64,000 bases of DNA from a bacterium (lineage in GTDB: Bacteria > CLD3 > SB21): assembly GCA_013360215.1 (NCBI GenBank), contig JABWCP010000004.1:205291-269290 (forward strand), written 5' to 3'. Of this stretch, positions 10,856 to 18,818 are shown in pieces. Below the pieces are notes generated by a model. That model was not told where the DNA came from and did not search any database. It saw nothing but the letters and a program-made list of their open reading frames with translations. Position 1 is the first letter of the stretch; every line of letters begins with the position of its first letter. A program made the position numbers and the translations under genes.

Positions 10856-10886
10856 AAAAGGTTCGCGCATGCTGCGAACCTTTTTT
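10856..10886 (+). terminator. Intrinsic terminator after nuoM
   Basis: The stem AAAAGGTTCGC pairs with GCGAACCTTTT around a GCATGCT loop, followed by a T run. It separates nuoM from the Clp-like gene and would split the nuo cluster into two transcription units. Confidence 0.85.
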
Positions 10887-10928
10887 GTATAGAACTTTGA
10901 ACAACTAGAAACTCAGTATTAATTTCCA

Positions 10929-13900
10929 ATGCAATCTTCACTAACCACATTGTGCCCCAATTGCGGTAAAGAATTGACGGCGGATACGCAACCGGCCGCA
11001 TGCCCGCATTGTCGTTACTTGTTTAGTGTGGATTTGAAAAGTTTTATCGTACCGGAAGATCACGGGCTGTGTGTCAAAGAAATTCGCACCGGCATCGAAA
11101 AAGAACGTTTTGAAGAAGTCGGGCTTCTTATTCATCATCTTATACACCGCAATTTTTTGGATGATAAAGCACTGCGTATGATCGGTATGGAACTGCATGC
11201 GACGCATAAGGATGCACTAGCGCTTGCGTGCTGCGAACGTGCCGTACAAATCAATCCGCAAGATGCGTGGAATCATCACGCCCTGTCGGAAACATGTCAG
11301 CAGATCGGTATGCTTGAGGCGGCATTCAAACATGCCCAAGAAGCTGTTCGGTTGGATCCTATGGAGTCACGCCATCATGCGCGGATCGCCGAAGTATATG
11401 ACAAACAAAATCAATCTACGCTCAGCGCTCGCTCTTATCTTATGGCGATGGCTCTCAGCGGTGCGTATATCAAAAACTTTGATCAATTGATTGATGATGC
11501 GATAGATCTTGTTATGGTGGAGTCAACCTACGAAGAGCTTCGCAAACAACATCCGGAAGTACGGATAATCCACTTCGCGATGGGCAATCTGTATCTCGGA
11601 AAGATGAATTACGAAAAAGCGGAAACCGCGTTTCAGCAAGTCGTTTCATCGCAGCCTTCCAATGTTTCCGCATTAAACCGTCTTGCGGAGGTTTATCAAA
11701 AGCAAAATAAACCCGAACAAGCGCTTGAAATGTACAAACGCAGCCTCGCATCGGAAGAATCCAATTTAGACACGTTGCGTAATCTCGGAAAACTGTATAA
11801 AGAAAAAAGCAATTGGGCAGAAGCGCTGAAATATTTTGAACGCATTCTTAAGATTAATAATAAAGACAGTAATGCGGCGTATGAAACCAAAGAAATGTAT
11901 CGCAAGCTCAATAACCCTCAAAAAGCTATTGAGGTAATGAAAGAGTACCAGCGCACGGATGTGTCGTACTATAATTGGGCGATGCATCATATTTTTGAAA
12001 TTCTCTACTATGATCTGAAAGACGATAAACAACTCATCGAACTCGTCGAAAAAACGTATCCTAATAAAATCACCGATTCGTTTGTTTACGATTATTATGG
12101 ATATAGTTTGATGAATACGGGGCGATTGGATGAAGCCGTAAAAGCGTTTGAACGCTTTGTCGAACTTGAGCCTAAAAATGCACGAGTCATGCGCGAATTG
12201 GGACGTGTGTTTTGTGATTTGCAACGCTACCAGGAAGCCATAGAGGTTCTTAAAAAATCATTTGCCATCGAAAATAAGAATTCGTACGGCTATTATTACC
12301 TCGCCTTGGCTTATCACAAGTTAGGTAAGGATGATCTGGCCCGAAAAACATTGAACGAAGGCAAACAGTTTGATCCAACGTATAAATGGTTTGATGAACT
12401 TCTGACAGAGATGGATCCCAATTATACGCCGACGGCTATCCCGGAAAATGTAACCGAAACACCGGTTACCACCGGTACGGGCGTTTTGGGTGAAACAGTG
12501 GCGCCGGCGCTTCCGAATTTTTTACGCGATCTGACGCAATTGGCCAAAGAAGGGAAGATCGAAAACATTTTTGGCCGCACGCATGAGTTGATGGAACTGA
12601 TCGAAGTTTTGTGCCGTCGGAATAAAGCTAATCCGTTGATCGTAGGCGCACCGGGCGTCGGTAAAACGGTTTTGGTGAATGGTCTTGCTCACTTACTGGC
12701 GCAAAAAAAAGTTCCCGATATTTTGCAAGATTACCGTTTGCTCGAACTGGAAGTTTTTGCTGTTGTGGCGGGTACACGATATGTCGGAACGCTTGAGCAG
12801 AAATTTATGCAACTGGCTCAATATTGCCGGCAGAACAAAGTAATTATTTTTATCGATGAGCTGCACACATTGATGGGTGCCGGTTCCTATAGTTCGCATG
12901 AAACAGGTGGGTTGGATGAAATGTTCAAACCGCTGATGACGCAACCGGAATTCAAATTGATCGGTGCGACGACGGACGAAGAATATCAGAAAAACATAGC
13001 TAAAAGCGGAGCTTTTGATCGTCGTTTTACACGTATTACGGTATTTGAACCTATGCGTGATGAGACGATGAATATACTCGGATCTTTGCGCGGAAAAATC
13101 GAACCGTTTTATCATGTGCAAGTCAGTGATCGTATGCTCCGTACGACGTACGATATGGCCGAAAAATATATCAAAAACCGTTACTTTCCGGATAAGGCCT
13201 GTGACTTACTTGAGCGCGCTTCGATCAAAGCAAGTCTGTCGCGTTCGGGCGCCGAAGGTGAAATAAAAGAAGTTACCGAAGAGCACATCGTACAAGCGGT
13301 TTCTCAAGTAACACGCATTCCCGAAAGTAATATTCAAATTGACGCCATGATGGGCATGCTGTCGCTCGAAGATCGTTTGCGCATGCGGGTGATAGGGCAA
13401 GAGGAAGCGATCCAAAAAGTCGCTGAAGTCGTACGCATGACCAAAAGCGGTCTTGATGTAAATCCGGAACGACCGGACGGTGTTTTTCTTTTTGTAGGCC
13501 CGACCGGCGTAGGAAAAACCGAATTGGCTAAAGCATTGGCCGAAGCGTTAGAAGGCAGCGATAAAAGACTTGTTCGCATTGATATGTCGGAGTATAATGA
13601 TCAGTATGCCTTATCCAAACTGATCGGAACGGCACCCGGTTTTGTAGGGTATGAAGACGAAGGGCGGTTAACTAAAGCTGTGCGCGAAGATCCTTCGGCG
13701 GTAATACTTTTGGACGAAATCGAAAAAGCGCACCCAAAAATTTATGAAGCGTTTTTGCAGGTTTTTGATGACGGTCGTATGACGGATGGTAAAGGAAATG
13801 TGATTTCGTTTTCTCATACGACGATGATTATGACATCCAATCTCGGTGCCGAACATATTTATGGAAAAGAGAAACTTGGTTTTTCGGGTGGAACAGAAGA

Positions 13901-14279
13901 TGTTCACAAGCAAATTTCGCAAGGTATCACAGAATCCATGCGAAAGCATTTTTCACCTGAATTTTTGAATCGAATTGACGAAATTATAGTGTTTAGGCCA
14001 TTGGATGATGAAGCGCTTATACAAATCGCGCAGCAGAAGTTGGATGGAATAGTCAAACGTTTTGCCGACCGTGATATTCGCATCCATATCGAACAAGATG
14101 TTGCGGCGCTGTGCGTGCGAGACATCGACAGCAAACGGGAAGGCGCGCGCGGAATAAATCGTCAATTGGAAGACATGATATCCAGACCGCTGTCGCGTGT
14201 CATGATTCAAAACCCGAATTGTAAAGCTTATAACATCAAACGCAGTGAAAACGAAATACTCGTTTTGCGCGGCGCATAA
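10929..14279 (+). CDS. Zinc-ribbon / TPR / Clp-type double AAA+ protein
   Basis: 1116 residues with an architecture I do not recognise as a named protein. A zinc ribbon comes first (C9-x2-C12 ... C25-x2-C28). A long TPR-like helical array follows (about residues 60-490; repeats such as NYEKAETAFQQVV and RLDEAVKAFERFVELEP). Two Clp AAA+ modules come next. D1 has Walker A GAPGVGKT (~573), Walker B IIFIDE (~638) and a pore-loop Tyr. D2 has Walker A GPTGVGKT (~857), pore loop GFVGYED (~904) and Walker B ILLDE (~924). There is no ClpB-type middle coiled coil between D1 and D2. In D2 an LGF tripeptide (983-985) occupies the place of the ClpP-docking (I/V/L)G(F/L) loop of ClpA/ClpC. The TPR array replaces the normal Clp N-domain, suggesting built-in substrate or adaptor recognition (inference). 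It lies 25 bp before nuoN. Confidence 0.85.
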   Translation: MQSSLTTLCPNCGKELTADTQPAACPHCRYLFSVDLKSFIVPEDHGLCVKEIRTGIEKERFEEVGLLIHHLIHRNFLDDKALRMIGMELHATHKDALALACCERAVQINPQDAWNHHALSETCQQIGMLEAAFKHAQEAVRLDPMESRHHARIAEVYDKQNQSTLSARSYLMAMALSGAYIKNFDQLIDDAIDLVMVESTYEELRKQHPEVRIIHFAMGNLYLGKMNYEKAETAFQQVVSSQPSNVSALNRLAEVYQKQNKPEQALEMYKRSLASEESNLDTLRNLGKLYKEKSNWAEALKYFERILKINNKDSNAAYETKEMYRKLNNPQKAIEVMKEYQRTDVSYYNWAMHHIFEILYYDLKDDKQLIELVEKTYPNKITDSFVYDYYGYSLMNTGRLDEAVKAFERFVELEPKNARVMRELGRVFCDLQRYQEAIEVLKKSFAIENKNSYGYYYLALAYHKLGKDDLARKTLNEGKQFDPTYKWFDELLTEMDPNYTPTAIPENVTETPVTTGTGVLGETVAPALPNFLRDLTQLAKEGKIENIFGRTHELMELIEVLCRRNKANPLIVGAPGVGKTVLVNGLAHLLAQKKVPDILQDYRLLELEVFAVVAGTRYVGTLEQKFMQLAQYCRQNKVIIFIDELHTLMGAGSYSSHETGGLDEMFKPLMTQPEFKLIGATTDEEYQKNIAKSGAFDRRFTRITVFEPMRDETMNILGSLRGKIEPFYHVQVSDRMLRTTYDMAEKYIKNRYFPDKACDLLERASIKASLSRSGAEGEIKEVTEEHIVQAVSQVTRIPESNIQIDAMMGMLSLEDRLRMRVIGQEEAIQKVAEVVRMTKSGLDVNPERPDGVFLFVGPTGVGKTELAKALAEALEGSDKRLVRIDMSEYNDQYALSKLIGTAPGFVGYEDEGRLTKAVREDPSAVILLDEIEKAHPKIYEAFLQVFDDGRMTDGKGNVISFSHTTMIMTSNLGAEHIYGKEKLGFSGGTEDVHKQISQGITESMRKHFSPEFLNRIDEIIVFRPLDDEALIQIAQQKLDGIVKRFADRDIRIHIEQDVAALCVRDIDSKREGARGINRQLEDMISRPLSRVMIQNPNCKAYNIKRSENEILVLRGA

Positions 14280-14295
14280 AATATAAAAACCTTAC

Positions 14296-14300
14296 GGAGG
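14296..14300 (+). promoter_or_regulatory. Shine-Dalgarno of nuoN, decides a GTG start
   Basis: GGAGG stands 4 bases before GTG 14305. No in-frame ATG nearby is as well placed. Confidence 0.8.
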
Positions 14301-14304
14301 ATTT

Positions 14305-15771
14305 GTGGAAATAGTCATTCCGGATACGAATATAACAGCGATCATGCCGCAGGTGATCCTGACCATCGGCGCATGCGTAACATTATTGATGGGTGTTTTT
14401 ACACCCCATCTGAGAAAATGGGCGGGTTATGTCGCGTTTGCGACATGTGTGATCGCATTTCTTGATGTGATGACGATGTGGGATACTAAAATGGTAGCGT
14501 TTAGCGGTATGATAACGCTAAACTATTACACGCATGCTTTCAGTATCGTCATACTCGCGAGCGCTGCGCTAGTTTGCCTCGTGACATACGACGACGTGAG
14601 TGAACATAAAGTAGGCGAATTCTTTTCGGTGTTGCTGATGTCAACGACGGGCATGCTGATCATGGTGGCAAGTATGAACCTGATGGTGATTTTCCTCGGG
14701 CTTGAGATCATGTCCATAGGTTTATATATCCTTATCAGTATTAACCGGTCTAAAATTCGTTCGCTGGAAGCCGGTATGAAGTATTTTTTACTTGGCGCTT
14801 TTGCATCCGGTTTTTTTCTTTATGGTATTGCATTGACCTACGGAGCAACGGGGAGTTTTGACCTTGCACGAATAGCTAACTATCTTTCAATGAATAATTT
14901 GCTCGGCGATCCTCTGGCGTTGGCGGGCACTTCGCTATTAATTATTGGTTTCGGTTTTAAGGTTGCGTTAGTTCCATTTCACATGTGGTCGCCCGATGTA
15001 TATCAAGGTTCGCCCGCTCCGGTAACAGCATTCATCGCGAGTGGTCCCAAAGTAGCCGCATTTGCAGCTTTTGCGCGTGTATTCATTGACACCTTCAATA
15101 CGTTAGCGATCGAATGGTCTGAAGTGCTTTTTTGGATCTGTGTGATCAGCATGATCGGCGGAAACCTGATGGCATTGGTACAACGCGATATCAAACGTAT
15201 GCTTGCATTTTCGAGTATTTCACATGCCGGATATATCATCATGGCTATACTCGCCGGACCGAAGTTAATGGATAGTAATCCTAACCTAGCGATGGATTCG
15301 ATACTCTACTACGTCATGGTTTATTCGCTGATGAATATATGTGCGTTTACAATCATTCACGTTTTTGAAACGCGTGAAGGTCGAAACCTTAAGGTAGATG
15401 ATTTTGCCGGGTTTGGATTTCGCTATCCCCTGTTAAGCGTTGCGATGTCTATTGCAATGTTATCTATGGCCGGATTCCCTCTTACCGGCGGATTTATAGG
15501 AAAGTTAAGAGTGTTCTCGGCAGCTGTGGATGCAGGTTATGTGGCCCTGACGATCGTCGCTGTTATCACTTCTACGATTTCGGTATATTATTATCTCGGT
15601 GTTATGGTCAAAATGTATTTTACGGATGCGGAAAACCCGCTTGAAGATATTTATCTTTCCAAGTCCACACGCACAGCGCTCGCACTAAGCAGCGCCGGGC
15701 TTGTATTGCTTGGCGTGATACCGACGGTGATCGCTGACGTGGTACGTACTGTGTTTCAAGCTTTTGTTTAA
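14305..15771 (+). CDS. nuoN: NADH-quinone oxidoreductase subunit N (antiporter-like)
   Basis: 488 residues with a GTG start supported by GGAGG. It is the third antiporter-like proton-pumping subunit: FLGLEIMSIGLYILISINRS carries the buried Glu, FKVALVPFHMWSPDVYQGSPAPVTAF is the diagnostic NuoN block, and KRMLAFSSISHAGYI follows. It completes the membrane arm after nuoL and nuoM but is separated from nuoM by the Clp-like gene and a terminator. It is followed by its own terminator. Confidence 0.96.
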   Translation: MEIVIPDTNITAIMPQVILTIGACVTLLMGVFTPHLRKWAGYVAFATCVIAFLDVMTMWDTKMVAFSGMITLNYYTHAFSIVILASAALVCLVTYDDVSEHKVGEFFSVLLMSTTGMLIMVASMNLMVIFLGLEIMSIGLYILISINRSKIRSLEAGMKYFLLGAFASGFFLYGIALTYGATGSFDLARIANYLSMNNLLGDPLALAGTSLLIIGFGFKVALVPFHMWSPDVYQGSPAPVTAFIASGPKVAAFAAFARVFIDTFNTLAIEWSEVLFWICVISMIGGNLMALVQRDIKRMLAFSSISHAGYIIMAILAGPKLMDSNPNLAMDSILYYVMVYSLMNICAFTIIHVFETREGRNLKVDDFAGFGFRYPLLSVAMSIAMLSMAGFPLTGGFIGKLRVFSAAVDAGYVALTIVAVITSTISVYYYLGVMVKMYFTDAENPLEDIYLSKSTRTALALSSAGLVLLGVIPTVIADVVRTVFQAFV

Positions 15772-15794
15772 ATAAAAAATATGATATGCCATTC

Positions 15795-15832
15795 AATAGT
15801 TCTCATCCAAGCGATGAGAACTATTTTTTTTA
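15795..15832 (+). terminator. Intrinsic terminator after nuoN
   Basis: A perfect 12-bp stem (AATAGTTCTCAT / ATGAGAACTATT) with a 7-nt loop and a following T run. It ends the Clp-like/nuoN unit. Confidence 0.9.
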
Positions 15833-15845
15833 ACGACTCAAAACG

Positions 15846-16856
15846 ATGAAAATTGCGGTATTATATGGAGGTAATTCCAGCGAACGTAATGTTTCGCTGA
15901 ATTCCGGTCTTGCGGTGATTTCCGCACTTCATAAAATGAGTCATGACGTACTAACGGTAGATCCGGCATTTGGCGGGTGTATAAAGGAGTACGAAATTAA
16001 AGCCGTAGGAGAATTGCCGCCGACCGAAGAGGAATTGCGCGATTTACCGGGAAGTAAAAATCCACATACGATTGTCGAAGCATTAAATTTTATCAGCGAA
16101 AAAAAAGTTGATGTCGTTTTTAATGCGCTCCATGGCGGTATCGGAGAAAATGGCGCCTTGCAGGCCATGATGGATGTTTATGGTTTGACATATACCGGCT
16201 CCGGTTCAGCGGCAAGCGCGATAGCCATGAATAAAACGCTCACCAAGCGTATTGCTGAAACGGAAAGGGTGCCTTCGGCTGCATATGTATTTTTGCCGCG
16301 AAATACCGATCAAAATCAAATAGATGAAATTGTACGATCAAAAGTTTCCGGTAAAATAGTAGTCAAACCCAATGACGACGGATCTTCGGTAGGCCTCAGT
16401 ATCGTAAATCCCGGTGAATCATTGCAGGAAGCTTTTCGGAAAGCTGCGGCCATTGGCGATGTTTTATTTGAAAGTTTTATTGACGGTAGAGAATTGACGG
16501 TCGCAGTTCTTGGTGATCAGACATTGCCAGTCGTAGAGATCAAGCCCGAGGGTGGTGTGTATGATTATAAACACAAATACACAAAAGGTCTTACCCAGTA
16601 TTTTTGCCCGGCGGAAATAGATCCGGTTATTTCAAAAAAGGCGCAAGAATTTGCAATAAAAGCATTCCGATCCGTCGGATGCAAAGGTTATGCACGGGTA
16701 GATTTTAGAATGAATCAATCCAGTGAACTTTTTTGTTTAGAAATAAACACTTTGCCCGGAATGACCGCCACGAGCCTTGTACCCAAAGCGGCGAAAGCGG
16801 GGGGGATGGAATTTGAGGAATTAGTAGAAAAAATTATTCAATTAGCATTACCATAA
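15846..16856 (+). CDS. ddl: D-alanine--D-alanine ligase
   Basis: A 336-residue ATP-grasp enzyme that makes the D-Ala-D-Ala dipeptide for peptidoglycan. The conserved elements are an N-terminal LYGGNSSERNVSLNSG loop, NALHGGIGENGALQ, the active-site serine loop DGSSVGLS, and the C-terminal metal-binding EINTLPGMTATSLVPKA. Length is normal. A crotonase follows after 19 bp on the same strand, so they may share a transcript. Confidence 0.93.
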   Translation: MKIAVLYGGNSSERNVSLNSGLAVISALHKMSHDVLTVDPAFGGCIKEYEIKAVGELPPTEEELRDLPGSKNPHTIVEALNFISEKKVDVVFNALHGGIGENGALQAMMDVYGLTYTGSGSAASAIAMNKTLTKRIAETERVPSAAYVFLPRNTDQNQIDEIVRSKVSGKIVVKPNDDGSSVGLSIVNPGESLQEAFRKAAAIGDVLFESFIDGRELTVAVLGDQTLPVVEIKPEGGVYDYKHKYTKGLTQYFCPAEIDPVISKKAQEFAIKAFRSVGCKGYARVDFRMNQSSELFCLEINTLPGMTATSLVPKAAKAGGMEFEELVEKIIQLALP

Positions 16857-16875
16857 ATTCACTCGGAGTTGAGCC

Positions 16876-17658
16876 ATGTCTTACAAAAACATTTTATTCG
16901 AAGTAAAAAACAAGATTGCTTATCTGACAATTAACAGGCCGGATAAACTAAATGCATTGAATACGGAAACATTCATGGAAATCATGGATGCGATGAAAAA
17001 AGCTAATGAGGATGCCTCCGTAAGCGGCGTCATCGTTACGGGTAGCGGAGAAAAAGCGTTTGTTGCCGGCGCGGATATTTCTGAACTTGCCGTACAAACA
17101 CCGGTAACGGCCAAAGAATTTGCCCTCCGAAGCGAAGTGGTTCTTTGTTACATCGAACGGATGCACAAACCGGTTATAGCCGCGATCAACGGTTTTGCGC
17201 TAGGCGGCGGATGTGAGTTTGCGATGGCATGCCACATGCGCATCGCTTCCGAAAATGCAAAGTTTGGGCAGCCGGAAGTGAATCTCGGTCTTATCGCCGG
17301 TAATGGCGGTACGCAACGTTTACCGCGCCTTGTCGGCAAAGGGCGTGCGATCGAAATTCTTTGTACAGGCGATATGATTTCAGCTGAAGATGCATTCCGG
17401 ATGGGCTTGGCAAATCGTATAGTCAAAAAAGAAGAACTGATACCGACGTGCGAAAAAATCCTGCAAACGATCGCTTCAAAAGCACCGGTAGCCGTGAAAC
17501 TCACGCTCGAAGCCGTTCAAAGCGGAATGGAAATGACATTGGCTGAAGGTCTTAATTTTGAGGCCAATTTATTCGGACTTGTATTCAGCAGCGATGATAT
17601 GAAGGAAGGAACCAAGGCGTTTTTGGAAAAACGAAAAGCCAATTTTCAGGGTAAATAA
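16876..17658 (+). CDS. Enoyl-CoA hydratase/isomerase family protein
   Basis: A 260-residue crotonase. The oxyanion-hole motif AFVAGADISEL and both catalytic glutamates are present (in GGGCEFAMACH and FGQPEVNLGLIAGNGGTQRLPR), so it is likely a true hydratase acting on trans-2-enoyl-CoA in fatty-acid or amino-acid breakdown. GGAG precedes the ATG. The exact chain-length preference cannot be read from sequence. A terminator follows it. Confidence 0.92.
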   Translation: MSYKNILFEVKNKIAYLTINRPDKLNALNTETFMEIMDAMKKANEDASVSGVIVTGSGEKAFVAGADISELAVQTPVTAKEFALRSEVVLCYIERMHKPVIAAINGFALGGGCEFAMACHMRIASENAKFGQPEVNLGLIAGNGGTQRLPRLVGKGRAIEILCTGDMISAEDAFRMGLANRIVKKEELIPTCEKILQTIASKAPVAVKLTLEAVQSGMEMTLAEGLNFEANLFGLVFSSDDMKEGTKAFLEKRKANFQGK

Positions 17659-17677
17659 ACAACACATTAAATATGTT

Positions 17678-17715
17678 AAAACTGCCGCAGTTGCACATAA
17701 ATTGCGGCAGTTTTT
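17678..17715 (+). terminator. Intrinsic terminator after crotonase
   Basis: AAACTGCCGCA pairs with TGCGGCAGTTT, followed by further T residues. It ends 12 bp before the next start codon, so the next gene either needs its own promoter or is read through. Confidence 0.85.
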
Positions 17716-17727
17716 GTTAGGTGGACG

Positions 17728-18282
17728 ATGAATTTACTAATAACAGTATCGTTTTGTCTGATGTTATCAGCTCTTCTGTATTTTATTACCGGCCGTAAGT
17801 TGGAATTAAAAAATAGAAAAATATGGCTTGGCAGTATGACCGTCGTTCTCCTGTTGGCAACAAGTGTTATGTTTTTTGCGCAAAAGGAATTGGATAACTA
17901 TCAGGCGTATCGGGCGTGGTTGCCGACGCCTGCGCGTGTTATTTCTGCGCAAGTTGTAGGGAAAAGGGCTTTCAGACCGGAAATTATTTATACATATACG
18001 GTAAACGGTTTTTCGGTAACTGATACGACCGATATGGAAGTTCCCGGATTTGGGAGCAAATCTAACCGGTTTAACGTAGCAAGAAATGAAGTAGCTTCCG
18101 TGAGAGAAGATTCGACGTTTGTTGTTTATTATAATCCGGCAAATGTGGTTGAACACCTTTCACATATACGTCCTCCCCATACGATCTATATAATGTATTC
18201 AACCGGAGGATGCTTTTTTATAGCAGGAAGCTATATTTTTCTTGTCGGATTATTTCAAACTAAAAAAAATAAACTGGATTAA
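17728..18282 (+). CDS. DUF3592-like membrane protein
   Basis: 184 residues. A signal-anchor and a second hydrophobic helix lie at residues ~1-20 and ~30-50. A small β-rich extracytoplasmic region follows (pattern AWLPTPARVISAQVVG ... YTYTVNGFSVTDT ... VYYNPANVVEH), and a third helix lies at ~153-175. The order helix/β-domain/helix with a YxPxNP-like motif fits DUF3592. Function unknown. The next gene is convergent and only 3 bp away, with no terminator between. Confidence 0.75.
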   Translation: MNLLITVSFCLMLSALLYFITGRKLELKNRKIWLGSMTVVLLLATSVMFFAQKELDNYQAYRAWLPTPARVISAQVVGKRAFRPEIIYTYTVNGFSVTDTTDMEVPGFGSKSNRFNVARNEVASVREDSTFVVYYNPANVVEHLSHIRPPHTIYIMYSTGGCFFIAGSYIFLVGLFQTKKNKLD

Positions 18283-18285
18283 GCA

Positions 18286-18753
18286 TCATTTGGCTTTCAA
18301 AAAATCTTCGTAACTGACAGTGTAATATTTTTTTTCGGCCATATATTTTAAAATATTCAAAAAATCATCGGATTGAATATATCCCGGTACCATCGTGATC
18401 ATTTTCCCGTTGGATTCGAAAAATGCTGTAGCCGGGTAGCCCGTTACCTGCATACTTTGCGCAAAAGCCGCCGCCGGATATTGTTCTCCTTCGTAGCTCA
18501 CCGGTCCGTCCGTTTCAGGGTTCATTCGTATCAGCACAAAATTTTCGCGTAGGTATTTTACAACACGCGGATCGGAATAGGTATCCTGATCCATTTTTTT
18601 ACACCATCCGCACCAATCCGTATAAACATCAATCAATATAGCTTTGTTTTCTTTAGCCGCTAAAGCAAGACCTTGATCAAATTTATGCCAAACCAAATCA
18701 TTTGTGTTAGAATTCACAGCCAAAATTAAATGAAGCCAAACTATATAACTCAT
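18286..18753 (-). CDS. Thioredoxin-like (DUF255/thioredoxin_7) protein
   Basis: 155 residues with a short hydrophobic N-terminus that may export it to the periplasm. The redox motif WCGWCKKMD (C-x2-C), a cis-proline-like VTGYPATAFF segment and the opening KFDQGLALAAKENKAILIDVYTDW are typical of single-domain thiol:disulfide proteins used in envelope folding or cytochrome maturation. The partner is unknown. It is convergent with the upstream DUF3592 gene. Confidence 0.85.
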   Translation of the reverse strand: MSYIVWLHLILAVNSNTNDLVWHKFDQGLALAAKENKAILIDVYTDWCGWCKKMDQDTYSDPRVVKYLRENFVLIRMNPETDGPVSYEGEQYPAAAFAQSMQVTGYPATAFFESNGKMITMVPGYIQSDDFLNILKYMAEKKYYTVSYEDFLKAK

Positions 18754-18818
18754 AAATCCTCTTTAAATGATTCTTAGATTAGAACGAAATGATCGATAAT
18801 GTATTCCTGTTAATAAAA

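Noticed and set aside
11500..12000. A second frame of coding signal inside the TPR region
   Set aside because: The overlapping ORFs are shadows of the TPR repeats in the long frame.
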